A stretch of DNA of 64,000 bases from Moraxellaceae bacterium. Its GTDB lineage: Bacteria > Pseudomonadota > Gammaproteobacteria > Pseudomonadales > Moraxellaceae. The notes below the pieces were generated by a model, which ran no database searches, was not told where the DNA came from, and saw nothing but the letters and a program-made list of their open reading frames with translations. Within the stretch, counting starts at the first letter, position 1; every line of letters starts with the position of its first letter. The position numbers and the translations under genes were made by a program. Positions 36,405-45,348 of the stretch are shown piece after piece. Where the stretch lies: contig JAUXVU010000020.1 in assembly GCA_030680295.1 (NCBI GenBank), positions 62,001-126,000 on the forward strand, in the 5' to 3' direction.

Positions 36405-37613
36405 ATGAGCGAATACAGCTTATTTACCTCCGAATCGGTTTCCGAGGGACACCCGGACAAGATTGCCGATCAGATTTCGGACGCTGTGCTTGATGCCATT
36501 TTGATTCAAGACAAAAACGCCCGTGTCGCCTGTGAAACCATGGTGAAAACTGGTGTTGCCATTGTTGCTGGCGAAGTCACCACTTCAGCTTGGGTTGATC
36601 TAGAAGACCTCGTGCGCGGTGTTATTAATGACATTGGCTACACCAGCTCAGATGTGGGTTATGACGGCAGCACCTGCGGCATTATCAATATTATTGGCAA
36701 GCAGTCACCGGACATTGCCCAAGGTGTAGACCGCGTTAAACCAGAAGACCAAGGTGCGGGCGACCAAGGCCTGATGTTTGGTTATGCCAGCAATGAAACC
36801 GACGTGTTGATGCCAGCACCGATTTGTTATGCCCACCGCTTAGTAGAGCGCCAGGCTCTGGCACGTAAGTCTGGCGAGCTTGCTTGGCTGCGTCCGGATG
36901 CCAAATCGCAGGTCACCTTCCGTTATGAGAATGGTGTGCCCGTGGCAGTGGATGCTGTGGTGTTGTCGACACAACACAATCCGGACATCTCATTGGCTGA
37001 TCTGCGTGAAGGCGTGATGGAGCACATCATCAAGCCTGTTCTGCCAGCAGAATGGCTACATGCCGACACCCAGTTCCACATCAACCCAACAGGTTTGTTT
37101 GTGATTGGTGGACCGGTGGGCGACTGTGGTCTGACCGGCCGTAAAATTATCGTCGATACCTACGGTGGTTATGCCCGCCATGGCGGTGGTGCATTCTCTG
37201 GTAAAGACCCATCAAAGGTAGACCGTTCAGCCGCTTATGCTGGTCGTTATGTGGCGAAAAATATTGTTGCTGCCGGCCTAGCTGATCGTTGTGAAATCCA
37301 AGTGTCTTATGCCATTGGTGTGGCTCAGCCCACTTCAGTGTCCATCAACACGTTTGGCACGGGCAAAATCAGCGACAGCAAGATTGTGCAGATTGTGCGC
37401 GATGTGTTTGACCTGCGCCCATATGCCATTACGCGCATGTTGGATTTGCTGCACCCCATGTATCAGCGCACGGCTGCTTACGGCCACTTTGGTCGTACAC
37501 CTGAAACAGTATCAGTGACTGACAAAAAGACTGGTGAAGTGGATACCTTCACCACTTTCACTTGGGAAAAAACCGACAAAGTTGACGACCTGCGCGCTGC
37601 CGCTGGTTTATAA
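36405..37613 (+). CDS. metK: S-adenosylmethionine synthetase
   Basis: Makes SAM from methionine and ATP. 402 residues. Motifs: [21 protein letters not shown] at the N-terminus, [31 protein letters not shown] (phosphate-binding), and the C-terminal [13 protein letters not shown]. Slightly longer than the E. coli enzyme (384). Only 9 bp from the ArsR-methyltransferase gene, so it shares that promoter. A 12-bp hairpin (37625-37636 with 37644-37655, one G-U pair) follows the stop and overlaps the convergent gene; it has no T tract. Confidence 0.97.
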   Translation: MSEYSLFTSESVSEGHPDKIADQISDAVLDAILIQDKNARVACETMVKTGVAIVAGEVTTSAWVDLEDLVRGVINDIGYTSSDVGYDGSTCGIINIIGKQSPDIAQGVDRVKPEDQGAGDQGLMFGYASNETDVLMPAPICYAHRLVERQALARKSGELAWLRPDAKSQVTFRYENGVPVAVDAVVLSTQHNPDISLADLREGVMEHIIKPVLPAEWLHADTQFHINPTGLFVIGGPVGDCGLTGRKIIVDTYGGYARHGGGAFSGKDPSKVDRSAAYAGRYVAKNIVAAGLADRCEIQVSYAIGVAQPTSVSINTFGTGKISDSKIVQIVRDVFDLRPYAITRMLDLLHPMYQRTAAYGHFGRTPETVSVTDKKTGEVDTFTTFTWEKTDKVDDLRAAAGL

Positions 37614-37617
37614 CTGA

Positions 37618-37881
37618 CTAGCTCGGCTGGGTGCTTAACTCCAAAGCACCTAGCCAGCGGATGGCATGCTCTCGGTCTGTGCCACACATATCGTGTGCTG
37701 GCTGTAAGCTGCCACAAAACGCGGGGCGCTCAGGTTGACCAAACAGTTCGCAGCGAAAATCTGCCAATAAGTGCAAACACGCCACACCGGCGGGTTTTCC
37801 CTGCGGCATTTTAGGTAAGGCTTGGGTAATAGATGGTGCTATGCAACAGGCACCGCAGCCTGTGCGACAAGACAGGCTCAT
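37618..37881 (-). CDS. YkgJ family cysteine-cluster protein
   Basis: 87 residues from the ATG at 37881, which overlaps the previous gene's stop as ATGA; the open frame upstream is not used. Cysteines CRTGCGACC, ACLHL, RCELFG, PAFC and MCG match the YkgJ/UPF0153 pattern, likely to bind a metal such as zinc or an iron-sulphur cluster. The segment PSITQALPKMPQGKPAGVAC is characteristic of the group. Function unknown. Confidence 0.85.
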   Translation of the reverse strand: MSLSCRTGCGACCIAPSITQALPKMPQGKPAGVACLHLLADFRCELFGQPERPAFCGSLQPAHDMCGTDREHAIRWLGALELSTQPS

Positions 37882-38138
37882 ATACCCATAGCGGCCAAAC
37901 GCCTTAGCGTTTCTGACACAATCGAAGATAACATGGGGTGATTGACCTCCACATCTGCTTCCCATTGGCGCAGCACATCTTCAAGTACTTCTAAATTGGC
38001 TGGCGCCTTACCTTGCAGCTGAGTTTCCAGCTTTGCTAAGGCTAGTTTGGCCTCTTGCTGATGACTATCATCCACTAGCGAGCTATGCAGACTGTCACGC
38101 AGTTCGGCTATCGTTTTTTCGGTACGTTCGGCTGGCAT
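37878..38138 (-). CDS. DUF4404 family protein
   Basis: 86 residues, all helical and charged: MPAERTEKTIAELRDSLHSS, LAKLETQL, LEDVLRQWEADVEVNHPMLS and LRRLAAMGI. The pattern, including the conserved WEADVEVNHP, is that of DUF4404. No known function; it overlaps the YkgJ gene by 4 bp and is divergent from the DUF486 gene. Confidence 0.85.
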   Translation of the reverse strand: MPAERTEKTIAELRDSLHSSLVDDSHQQEAKLALAKLETQLQGKAPANLEVLEDVLRQWEADVEVNHPMLSSIVSETLRRLAAMGI

Positions 38139-38214
38139 GGTGGCAAGCTCCTCAATAAATTCGCTATAAACACGCTACTTACTCAGCATACGCCTGCTCA
38201 CCCTTGGAGTCATC

Positions 38215-38568
38215 ATGTCACCCGTCCTGACCACTGTTTCGCTGCTGGTGTTATCTAACATTTTTATGCTTTTTGCTTGGTATTCGCACTTACGAACTTT
38301 AGGCGACAAGCCAGTATGGATTGCTATTGCCTTTAGCTGGGGCATTGCCCTATTTGAGTACATTTTTATGGTACCGGCTAATCGCATTGGCTACACCGTG
38401 CTCAGCGTGGCACAACTTAAAATCATGCAAGAAGTGATTACCTTGCTGGTGTTTGTGCCCTTTGTGGTGCTGTTTATGAAAGAGCCTTTAAAACTAGATT
38501 ATTTGTGGGCTGCTTTGTGCCTGATGGGCGCGGTTTATTTCGCTTTCAGGCAACATGGCGTTGCCTGA
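38215..38568 (+). CDS. DMT-family (DUF486) small membrane protein
   Basis: 117 residues with four hydrophobic helices: TVSLLVLSNIFMLFAWYSHL, VWIAIAFSWGIALFEYIF, ITLLVFVPFVVLFM and YLWAALCLMGAVYFAFR. The conserved FAWYSHL, VPANRIGY and LKIMQEVI match DUF486 of the drug/metabolite transporter clan. No substrate is known. Ends 2 bp from the convergent outer membrane gene. Confidence 0.88.
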   Translation: MSPVLTTVSLLVLSNIFMLFAWYSHLRTLGDKPVWIAIAFSWGIALFEYIFMVPANRIGYTVLSVAQLKIMQEVITLLVFVPFVVLFMKEPLKLDYLWAALCLMGAVYFAFRQHGVA

Positions 38569-38570
38569 GC

Positions 38571-39197
38571 TTACATCCGAAAAATAAGGCCCGCTTGAAG
38601 AACAGGCAAGAATTGATACTTGCTTAATTCGTCTTCAATTTCTTTACGCTCACTCGCCGTAAATTGATCGCATGCTGCCTGATTAACGGGACCGCGACAT
38701 GTGACCGATACATTGGCTTCAGGCTTGCCTGCAAAAACTACACCGGCACTTAGGTGATATCCAAAGCCTTTTTGTTGCAAAGGCGACTCAAAACCTAGGG
38801 TCAAAATCGGCGCCAAGTCATTGGCAAAACTTGCCGACACATCAGCGCGCTCAACCGCTGGTTGGTTCTGAATATCCGTCGCAACCAAATCAAAACCCGA
38901 ATTAGACGCCACCAAACCACCTGATAAACGGAAGTGACCACCAAAAGGCGCCCAATTTAATAACACTTGCGGGTTACGCAGACGGATATCACCGTCATAA
39001 GTCGCATCATCCGTTTCAACATTACGCACGGAAAAGTCACCACCGGTATAACCAGCCGTTACCGCCAGGTAAGGCGTAAAGCCCCACTGCACGGTGGCAC
39101 CATAACCGGCAAGGCCAGCTTGAGGGATTACGCCAAAGCTGCTGGCATGGACAGAGGTTGCACAGGCTAACAGGGCTACTACACAGAACTTACGCAT
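38571..39197 (-). CDS. Outer membrane beta-barrel protein
   Basis: 208 residues with signal peptide MRKFCVVALLACATSVHASS. The mature chain alternates polar/hydrophobic residues in barrel-like strands (GATVQWGFTPYLAVTAGYTGG, NPQVLLNWAPFGGHFRLSGGL, LAPILTLGFESP, GYHLSAGVVF) and ends VLQAGLIFRM, close to the C-terminal aromatic signature. Two cysteines (TCRGPVNQAAC) in a loop may pair. An eight-stranded barrel is likely; function unknown. Confidence 0.75.
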   Translation of the reverse strand: MRKFCVVALLACATSVHASSFGVIPQAGLAGYGATVQWGFTPYLAVTAGYTGGDFSVRNVETDDATYDGDIRLRNPQVLLNWAPFGGHFRLSGGLVASNSGFDLVATDIQNQPAVERADVSASFANDLAPILTLGFESPLQQKGFGYHLSAGVVFAGKPEANVSVTCRGPVNQAACDQFTASERKEIEDELSKYQFLPVLQAGLIFRM

Positions 39198-39219
39198 TGT
39201 TATTCCTTTATCAAAAAAT

Positions 39220-39248
39220 TTGGATATTAGGTTTTTTGTCGTTATACT
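39220..39248 (+). promoter_or_regulatory. Promoter of ahcY-metF
   Basis: TTGGAT (39220-39225), 17 bp, TATACT (39243-39248). Expected start about 39255, directly before the SAH riboswitch. Confidence 0.6.
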
Positions 39249-39263
39249 CAGCCGTCATAACCG

Positions 39264-39332
39264 TCGGTTGAGGGGCGCTGCAGCGAGATTACTCGTCAGG
39301 CTCAATCGCATCCATTGTTAACGGTGCCCGCT
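39264..39332 (+). ncRNA. SAH riboswitch
   Basis: The S-adenosylhomocysteine riboswitch core is present in order: GAGGGGCGCTGCAGCGAG at 39270, TCAGGCTCAA at 39296 and AACGGTGCCCGC at 39320. TTGAG (39268-39272) pairs with CTCAA (39301-39305) as P1; CGAG/CTCG closes P2; GGGCGC pairs with GTGCCC as the distal stem. In this class, bound SAH raises expression of recycling genes, here ahcY-metF. Confidence 0.93.
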
Positions 39333-39354
39333 TTAATGCTTCGGAGAGTCTCCC

Positions 39355-40767
39355 ATGAATGCATCCGCAAATATCGCAACATTTACCGACTATAAAGTAC
39401 GTGACTTCGCTTTAGCTGATTTTGGTCGCAAAGAAATCATTTTAGCTGAAGCTGAAATGCCAGCACTAATGGGTTTGCGTGCACGTTATGCCCCAACCCA
39501 ACCATTAGCTGGCGCTAAAATCATTGGCTGCATTCACATGACCATTCAGACCGCCGTGTTGATTGAAACCCTGGTTGCATTGGGTGCCGAAGTGCGTTGG
39601 TCATCCTGCAATATTTTCTCTACACAAGACCATGCTGCTGCTGCCATTGCTGCCGCCGGCGTTCCTGTATTTGCGTGGAAAGGTCAAACTGAAGAAGAGT
39701 TCTGGTGGTGCATCGAGCAAACCGTTTTAAAAGACGGCCAGCCTTGGGATGCCAATATGATTTTGGATGACGGCGGTGATGTTACCGGCCTAATCCACCA
39801 GAAATACCCACAGATGCTCGACAGCATTCATGGCATTACTGAAGAGACCACTACGGGTGTTATGCGCCTGATTGAAATGGCCGCTAAAAATGAGCTGAAA
39901 GTTCCAGCCATTAACGTCAATGACTCGGTCACCAAATCCAAAAACGATAACAAGTTTGGCTGCCGCCATTCGCTCAATGACGCCATTAAGCGCGGCACTG
40001 ACATGTTGTTAATGGGTCGTCGCGCCTTGGTTATTGGTTACGGTGATGTGGGCAAAGGTTCAGCCGCATCATTACGCCAAGAAGGCATGATTGTTCGCGT
40101 CACTGAGATTGATCCTATCTGCGCTATGCAGGCCTGCATGGATGGCTTTGAGTTGGTTTCTGCCTATAACAATGGTGTTGTCACTGGCCGTGATGAAGAC
40201 GTGAACGCACGCTTGTTAGGTGAAACCGACCTTATCGTTACTACCACCGGCAACGACAAGGTGTGTGATGCCGCCATGTTGCGTGCACTTAAAAACGGCG
40301 CTGTGGTCTGCAATATCGGTCACTTCGATACCGAAATTGATACCGCTTTTATGCGTAAAAATTGGGTTTGGGACGAGATCAAACCACAGGTACACAAGGT
40401 CTATCGCACAGCACCAGGCGCCGAAGCCAACCCAACAGACCCAAATTATTTAATCCTGTTGTCAGAAGGTCGTTTGGTGAACTTGGGCAATGCCACCGGT
40501 CACCCATCACGCATTATGGATGGTTCATTTGCCAACCAAGTACTGGCGCAAATCCATCTTTATGGTGAGAAGTTTGCCGACCTGCCTGCTGATCAAAAGC
40601 CGGGAAAAATTCGTGTTGAAGTTTTACCTAAGAAGCTGGACGAAGAAGTGGCAGCAGCCATGGTTGCCGGCTTTGGTGGTGTCATGACTAAGCTGACTCA
40701 GGCACAAGCAGAATACATTGGCGTGCCCGTCGATGGTCCTTTCAAACCGGAAAGCTATAAGTACTAA
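39355..40767 (+). CDS. ahcY: Adenosylhomocysteinase (SAH hydrolase)
   Basis: Splits S-adenosylhomocysteine into adenosine and homocysteine; NAD cofactor. 470 residues. Motifs: [35 protein letters not shown], the substrate region [22 protein letters not shown]-binding [12 protein letters not shown], and the C-terminal [10 protein letters not shown] with the conserved KxxxY. Expression is under the SAH riboswitch. Followed by metF after 1 bp. Confidence 0.98.
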   Translation: MNASANIATFTDYKVRDFALADFGRKEIILAEAEMPALMGLRARYAPTQPLAGAKIIGCIHMTIQTAVLIETLVALGAEVRWSSCNIFSTQDHAAAAIAAAGVPVFAWKGQTEEEFWWCIEQTVLKDGQPWDANMILDDGGDVTGLIHQKYPQMLDSIHGITEETTTGVMRLIEMAAKNELKVPAINVNDSVTKSKNDNKFGCRHSLNDAIKRGTDMLLMGRRALVIGYGDVGKGSAASLRQEGMIVRVTEIDPICAMQACMDGFELVSAYNNGVVTGRDEDVNARLLGETDLIVTTTGNDKVCDAAMLRALKNGAVVCNIGHFDTEIDTAFMRKNWVWDEIKPQVHKVYRTAPGAEANPTDPNYLILLSEGRLVNLGNATGHPSRIMDGSFANQVLAQIHLYGEKFADLPADQKPGKIRVEVLPKKLDEEVAAAMVAGFGGVMTKLTQAQAEYIGVPVDGPFKPESYKY

Positions 40768-40768
40768 T

Positions 40769-41602
40769 ATGAGCCACTTCAGCATTGAGTTTTTCCCCGC
40801 AAAAACGGACGTTGGTGCGGAAAAGTTGCGTGAGGTGGCGCGGCGCCTTGGCGCCTTAGGTCCTGAGTTTTTCTCAGTGACCTATGGTGCTGGTGGCTCA
40901 ACGCGTGATCGCACCTTAGGCACGGTTAAAGATGTGTTGGCACAAGGCTTTGCCGTGGCGCCACACTTGTCCTGCATTGGTGATAGCCGCGAAGAGATTG
41001 GCGAGCTGCTGCAGTTGTATCGTGACATGGGCATTAATCGCATTGTTGCCCTGCGCGGCGACCTGCCATCAGGCATGGGGGCAAGCCAAGGTGAGCTGCC
41101 GTATGCCGCCGACTTGGTACGCTTTATTCGTGAACAACATGGTGATCATTTCATTATCGAAATTGCCGCCTACCCTGAAAGCCACCCGCAAGCTGCGGAC
41201 TTGGCTACAGACGTTAAGCACTTTGTTGCCAAGGCAAATGAAGGGGCTGATAGCGCCATTACCCAATACTTCTTTAATGCCGACAGCTACTTCCATTTTG
41301 TCGATCGTGTGCGTGCTGCCGGCTGTGATATCCCCATCATTCCCGGCATCATGCCGATCACCAATTTTGCTAATTTAGTGCGTTTTTCCGATGCCTGTGG
41401 CGCCGAAATTCCACGCTGGATTCGCAAGCAAATTGCTGGCTTTGGTGATGACAGCGTCAGTATCCAACGTTTTGGTGAAGATGTCGTGTCTGAGTTATGC
41501 CAGCGCTTGCTTGATGGCGGCGCACCCGGCCTGCATTTCTACAGCATGAACCAAACCGAACCCACACTGGCGCTGTGGAATCGGCTTAATCTGTCCACTT
41601 AA
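40769..41602 (+). CDS. metF: 5,10-methylenetetrahydrofolate reductase
   Basis: Reduces methylene-THF to methyl-THF for homocysteine methylation; FAD enzyme, 277 residues. The start at 40769 (MSHFSIEFFPAKTD) begins 1 bp after the ahcY stop, while the longer frame would overlap ahcY. Motifs: FFSVTYGAGGSTRDRT, LRGDLPSG, EIAAYPESHPQA, ITQYFFNADSYFHFV, PGIMPITNF. Likely translated by coupling to ahcY, since its own ribosome site is weak. Confidence 0.96.
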   Translation: MSHFSIEFFPAKTDVGAEKLREVARRLGALGPEFFSVTYGAGGSTRDRTLGTVKDVLAQGFAVAPHLSCIGDSREEIGELLQLYRDMGINRIVALRGDLPSGMGASQGELPYAADLVRFIREQHGDHFIIEIAAYPESHPQAADLATDVKHFVAKANEGADSAITQYFFNADSYFHFVDRVRAAGCDIPIIPGIMPITNFANLVRFSDACGAEIPRWIRKQIAGFGDDSVSIQRFGEDVVSELCQRLLDGGAPGLHFYSMNQTEPTLALWNRLNLST

Positions 41603-41614
41603 CACATCAAGACT

Positions 41615-41675
41615 GGCATCTCAGGGCAAAGCCTAGGTAACATCAGGCTCTGCCCTGAAATATCCACGAGATGCC
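41615..41675 (+). repeat. Nested inverted repeat before the lipoprotein gene
   Basis: GGCATCTC (41615-41622) pairs with GAGATGCC (41668-41675). Nested inside, CAGGGCA...GCCT (41622-41634) pairs with AGGC...TGCCCTG (41645-41657). No T tract follows. The 3' arm contains the only GAG that could be the ribosome site of the ATG at 41678, so folding could hide it. Confidence 0.6.
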
Positions 41676-41677
41676 TG

Positions 41678-42325
41678 ATGCGTTATACCCGCAACACCCT
41701 GCTGATAATTTCTTGTCTTGTGTTGACTGCCTGTGCCAGCACGCCTAGCTCCGCCCCTATTGTTCAACGTCACTTCACTGGCCACTTGCCCGACTCCCTT
41801 TTGCGCGAACTTAATGGTTTGCAGCTCAATGCTAATGTCACCGTTCCCGTGGCCACACACTTTAGTTCGGTGGCCAGCCTAGCCCCCGCCTATGGTTTAT
41901 TACTGGATATCGATCCGCGCAGCCAAACGCCGGAACAGGCAGGACTAGCCATTCAACGCGTACTTGATGTTAATACGGTGAGCCAACAACTGCTGAAAAG
42001 CAAAATGCAGCAACAGCCCCGACTGCAAAATGCGCTGCGAGACAACGGTCGTGGACAACTGAGTTTAACGATTCGTCGTGTCGGCATTCTGGCCAAAGAT
42101 GTTCGCGAAACTCAGTGCCAACCCATGATGATTGTCAGCGCCGACATTCGTGATAACAAAGGCCATCTGCGTTGGACCAGTGGTTTTGCCATGAATCGAT
42201 TAGATGAACGCATTAACTATTCTTGCCAAGGCCTAAAACAATCTAAACCCTTGGCACAAAAAGCCATGACCGAGGCGCTAGATGCCGCACTAACAGATGC
42301 TGTGCAGCGAATGGTTCAGCCATGA
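41678..42325 (+). CDS. Lipoprotein of unknown function
   Basis: 215 residues with lipoprotein signal (LLIISCLVLTACAS; lipobox Cys at 19). The mature part has SLLRELNGLQLNANVTVPVA, LAIQRVLDVNTVSQQLL and DAVQRMV; it is not a recognised family. The start ATG lies just after a long inverted repeat. The 3' end overlaps ggt as ATGA, so it may be a partner of the gamma-glutamyltranspeptidase. Confidence 0.75.
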   Translation: MRYTRNTLLIISCLVLTACASTPSSAPIVQRHFTGHLPDSLLRELNGLQLNANVTVPVATHFSSVASLAPAYGLLLDIDPRSQTPEQAGLAIQRVLDVNTVSQQLLKSKMQQQPRLQNALRDNGRGQLSLTIRRVGILAKDVRETQCQPMMIVSADIRDNKGHLRWTSGFAMNRLDERINYSCQGLKQSKPLAQKAMTEALDAALTDAVQRMVQP

Positions 42326-44079
42326 AAAAAATCCTAACGCTGTGTGTTTTGTTGTGTTTGCCGCTAGCTGCTCATGCAGACTTAAGTTTGTGGCAGGCAC
42401 GGACTGCGCCAGAGGCCGCCTCTGGGCGTTATCCACTGAATGTAGCCACTACACAACAAGCCATGGCGGTAACAGCACACCCCTTGGCCACACAGGCAGC
42501 AGTTAATATTTTGCAGCAAGGTGGTAGTGCCATGGATGCCGCCATTGCCGCACAAACCGTGTTAGGTCTTGTTGAGCCGCAGTCATCAGGATTAGCCGGC
42601 GGTGGTTTTTTAATCCATGCCTATCAAGGCCAAGTCACTGCCATTGATGGCCGCGAAACAGCGCCTGCTGCCGCAAGTTCAGATTACTTTCTGAATGCTG
42701 ATGGTAAGCCCATGAATTTTGCACAAGCGCTTAGCCGAGCACGAGCAGTTGGCATTCCAGGCACCGTTGACTTGCTTGCACAAGGTCATGAACGCTGGGG
42801 CAAGTTGAGCTGGGCAGAGACACTTTTGCCCGCTATTCGCCATGCTGAACAAGGTATTAATGTGTCGCACCGCCTGCATGAGTTAATTAAAAACGACCCG
42901 TTATTGAGCAGCGACAAAGCCAGTCGTCAATACTTTTTCGATGAGCAAGGCCAACCTCTCGCTACTGGTAGCAAACTTCGTAATCCAGCATATGCACAAC
43001 TACTCAGAGCACTGGCTGAAACAGGTCCTCGCGAATTTTATGAAGGTGATACCGCTCAGCGTATAGTGGCTCAGCTACGTGCTGCCGGCAGTCCAATCAC
43101 ATTAGAAGACTGGCAAAGCTACCGTGCCTTAGTAACACCCGCGATATGCGTCCCTGTTCAACGCATGCAAGCCTGTAGTGCACCTCCACCCTCCGGAGGC
43201 TTTACCGTATTACAAGGTTTGGCGATTTGGTTGCAGGCCGAAGCCGATGCCAGCAACCCCCTTCGCCGATTTATTCCTGGCCGCCAGCAGCGCACAGACC
43301 TTGAAGTTAGTAGTCTTCATCGCCTCATGGAGGCACAACGCCTAGCCTTTGCAGACCGCCAGCAATACAGTGCTGACCCTGCGTTTGTGCCGGTACCAAC
43401 AACCGGCTTGCTAGACAATAGTTATATTCGTGAACGTGCTGCGCTTATTAAAGATCGCGCCATGGTAGAAGCAACGGCAGGACAACCGGCGGGTGCACTA
43501 CGATTAGCCGCCGATCTATCTTTGCAAAGCTTTGGCACCACACACATCAGCATTGTTGACAAAGAAGGCCACTGGGTGGCCATGACCAGCTCTATTGAGT
43601 CTGCTTTTGGTAGCCGGCTCATGATTGATGGATTGTTAATGAATAACCAGCTAACCGACTTTAGTTTTGCCCCTGAAATTGATGGAGTCCTTGTCGCCAA
43701 CCGAGTGCAAGCGGGTAAACGTCCACGCAGTGCCATGTCACCTGTGATTGTTTTGAGCACCCGTGGTGAACCTTTGTTAGCCACTGGTTCAGCTGGTGGC
43801 GTACGCATCATGGGTTATAACAGCCGTACATTGTCGGCTTGGTTATTGGGTGTGCGTGATGCCCGCAAACTCATGGCTTTACCGCATGTATTGGCACGTG
43901 GCGACATCATTGAGCACGAAAACAGCTTAGCCGCTCGTATTCAGCAAGAGCTAACGCTGCGTGGGCATGAGCCCATCGAGGCCACGCTAACCAGCGGCAG
44001 CAACGTTATTTTGCGTTATGGTCGTGGCTTGCAGGGTGCGGCTGATCCGCGCCGTCCCGGCACCGCTGCTGGTTATTAA
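42322..44079 (+). CDS. ggt: Gamma-glutamyltransferase, periplasmic
   Basis: Ntn-hydrolase that cleaves gamma-glutamyl bonds, e.g. of glutathione. 585 residues with signal peptide MKKILTLCVLLCLPLAAHA. The precursor is cut before Thr406 of FGTTHISIVDKEG; substrate regions AGGGFLIHAY, DGRETAPAAA, TSSIESAFGSRLM and GSAGGVRI are present. Overlaps the lipoprotein gene and lies 9 bp before a glutamate-type symporter, which fits recovery of released glutamate. Confidence 0.95.
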   Translation: MKKILTLCVLLCLPLAAHADLSLWQARTAPEAASGRYPLNVATTQQAMAVTAHPLATQAAVNILQQGGSAMDAAIAAQTVLGLVEPQSSGLAGGGFLIHAYQGQVTAIDGRETAPAAASSDYFLNADGKPMNFAQALSRARAVGIPGTVDLLAQGHERWGKLSWAETLLPAIRHAEQGINVSHRLHELIKNDPLLSSDKASRQYFFDEQGQPLATGSKLRNPAYAQLLRALAETGPREFYEGDTAQRIVAQLRAAGSPITLEDWQSYRALVTPAICVPVQRMQACSAPPPSGGFTVLQGLAIWLQAEADASNPLRRFIPGRQQRTDLEVSSLHRLMEAQRLAFADRQQYSADPAFVPVPTTGLLDNSYIRERAALIKDRAMVEATAGQPAGALRLAADLSLQSFGTTHISIVDKEGHWVAMTSSIESAFGSRLMIDGLLMNNQLTDFSFAPEIDGVLVANRVQAGKRPRSAMSPVIVLSTRGEPLLATGSAGGVRIMGYNSRTLSAWLLGVRDARKLMALPHVLARGDIIEHENSLAARIQQELTLRGHEPIEATLTSGSNVILRYGRGLQGAADPRRPGTAAGY

Positions 44080-44088
44080 GGAGGCCCA

Positions 44089-45348
44089 ATGCCATTGCAT
44101 CGACAGATACTACTCGCGCTCATACTCGGTATTGCACTCGCCATTGGCCTACACTGGGTCGATGCGGCTTTACAGGCGCAAGTGTTATTCGTCACCAGTT
44201 TAGTAGGCACATTATTTCTTAATGCACTTAAAGCCGTAGCTATTCCATTGGTTGTGGTCACGCTAATCAGTGGGGTGGGCGGCCTAGACCAACGCCTTGG
44301 CCGCTTAGGCAGCATCACCATGAGTTACTACATTGGCAGCACCTTGCTGGCGGTGTTAACCGGCTTGTTAATTGCCAACTTACTCACGCCCGGCCTTGGC
44401 ATTACGCCACCTGATGGTGGCTGGTTAGCCAATAGCGTAGTGCCAGCACATTTAGTTGCCGCCAGCAGCGACACATCCCCGTGGACAGCTGCCTTGTTAC
44501 TGCTTGTGCCCAGCAACTTATTTGCAGCGGCGAGTGATGGCAACTTACTCGCGCTTATTGTCTTTGCCCTGTTGTTTGCACTGGCACTGCGCACGCTGCC
44601 AAATGCACAACGCCAACTGCAGCGTCAGTTTTGGGATGGACTGCATCACATTTTGCTCACCGTTACCCTGTGGGTACTTAAAGTCGCACCGATTGGTGTG
44701 CTGGCCTTAGTCTGCACCAGCGCCAGCCAAATGGGCTGGGCCGCCCTCAAGCCTTTAGCCATGCTGATGTTTAGTGTGCTATTGGCGCTGCTAATGCATG
44801 CCACCGTCAACCTAGGGTTTATCTTGTGGCGAGTAGCCCGAGTGCGCCTACGCGATCACGCCAGCGCCATGAGCCCGGCCTTGTGGATGGCCTTTTCCTC
44901 TGCGTCATCAAGCGCTACCTTGCCAGTTACTTTGCGCTGCCTACATGATCGTGCCGGTGTGGATAAAGGGGTTACCGGCCTAACCGTACCGCTAGGCACC
45001 AGCATGAATATGGACGGCACGGCGCTATATGAATGTGTGGCCGTTTTGTTTTTAGCACAGCTCTTAGGCTTTGATTTAAGTCTGGCTGAGCAGCTCATTG
45101 TTGTCGCCCTTTCATTAGCCACCACACTGGGCATGGCAGGAATTCCCTCCGCCAGCTTGGTTGCTATTGCGGTTATTTTGGACCGTGTCGGGTTGCCGCC
45201 AGAGGCCTTAGGTCTACTGCTAATTACCGACCGACCACTGGATATGGCACGCACTGCCGTCAATGTGTGGAGTGACTCCGTCGCCGCGCGTGTTGTCGAA
45301 CGCTTCTACATCAGCGACACGCCCCAAGACTCGGAGGCAAACGCATGA
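44089..45348 (+). CDS. Dicarboxylate/amino acid:cation symporter (DAACS)
   Basis: 419 residues, about eight membrane helices with the two hairpin loops of the GltP/GltT family. Seen: NALKAVAIPLVVVTLISGVG, SSASSSATLPVTLRC (serine-rich hairpin loop), GTSMNMDGTALYE and the substrate-binding helix TDRPLDMARTAVNVWSDSVAA. Likely carries glutamate, aspartate or C4-dicarboxylates with H+ or Na+. AAGGAGG precedes the ATG, 9 bp after ggt; its 3' end overlaps bioA as ATGA. Confidence 0.93.
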   Translation: MPLHRQILLALILGIALAIGLHWVDAALQAQVLFVTSLVGTLFLNALKAVAIPLVVVTLISGVGGLDQRLGRLGSITMSYYIGSTLLAVLTGLLIANLLTPGLGITPPDGGWLANSVVPAHLVAASSDTSPWTAALLLLVPSNLFAAASDGNLLALIVFALLFALALRTLPNAQRQLQRQFWDGLHHILLTVTLWVLKVAPIGVLALVCTSASQMGWAALKPLAMLMFSVLLALLMHATVNLGFILWRVARVRLRDHASAMSPALWMAFSSASSSATLPVTLRCLHDRAGVDKGVTGLTVPLGTSMNMDGTALYECVAVLFLAQLLGFDLSLAEQLIVVALSLATTLGMAGIPSASLVAIAVILDRVGLPPEALGLLLITDRPLDMARTAVNVWSDSVAARVVERFYISDTPQDSEANA

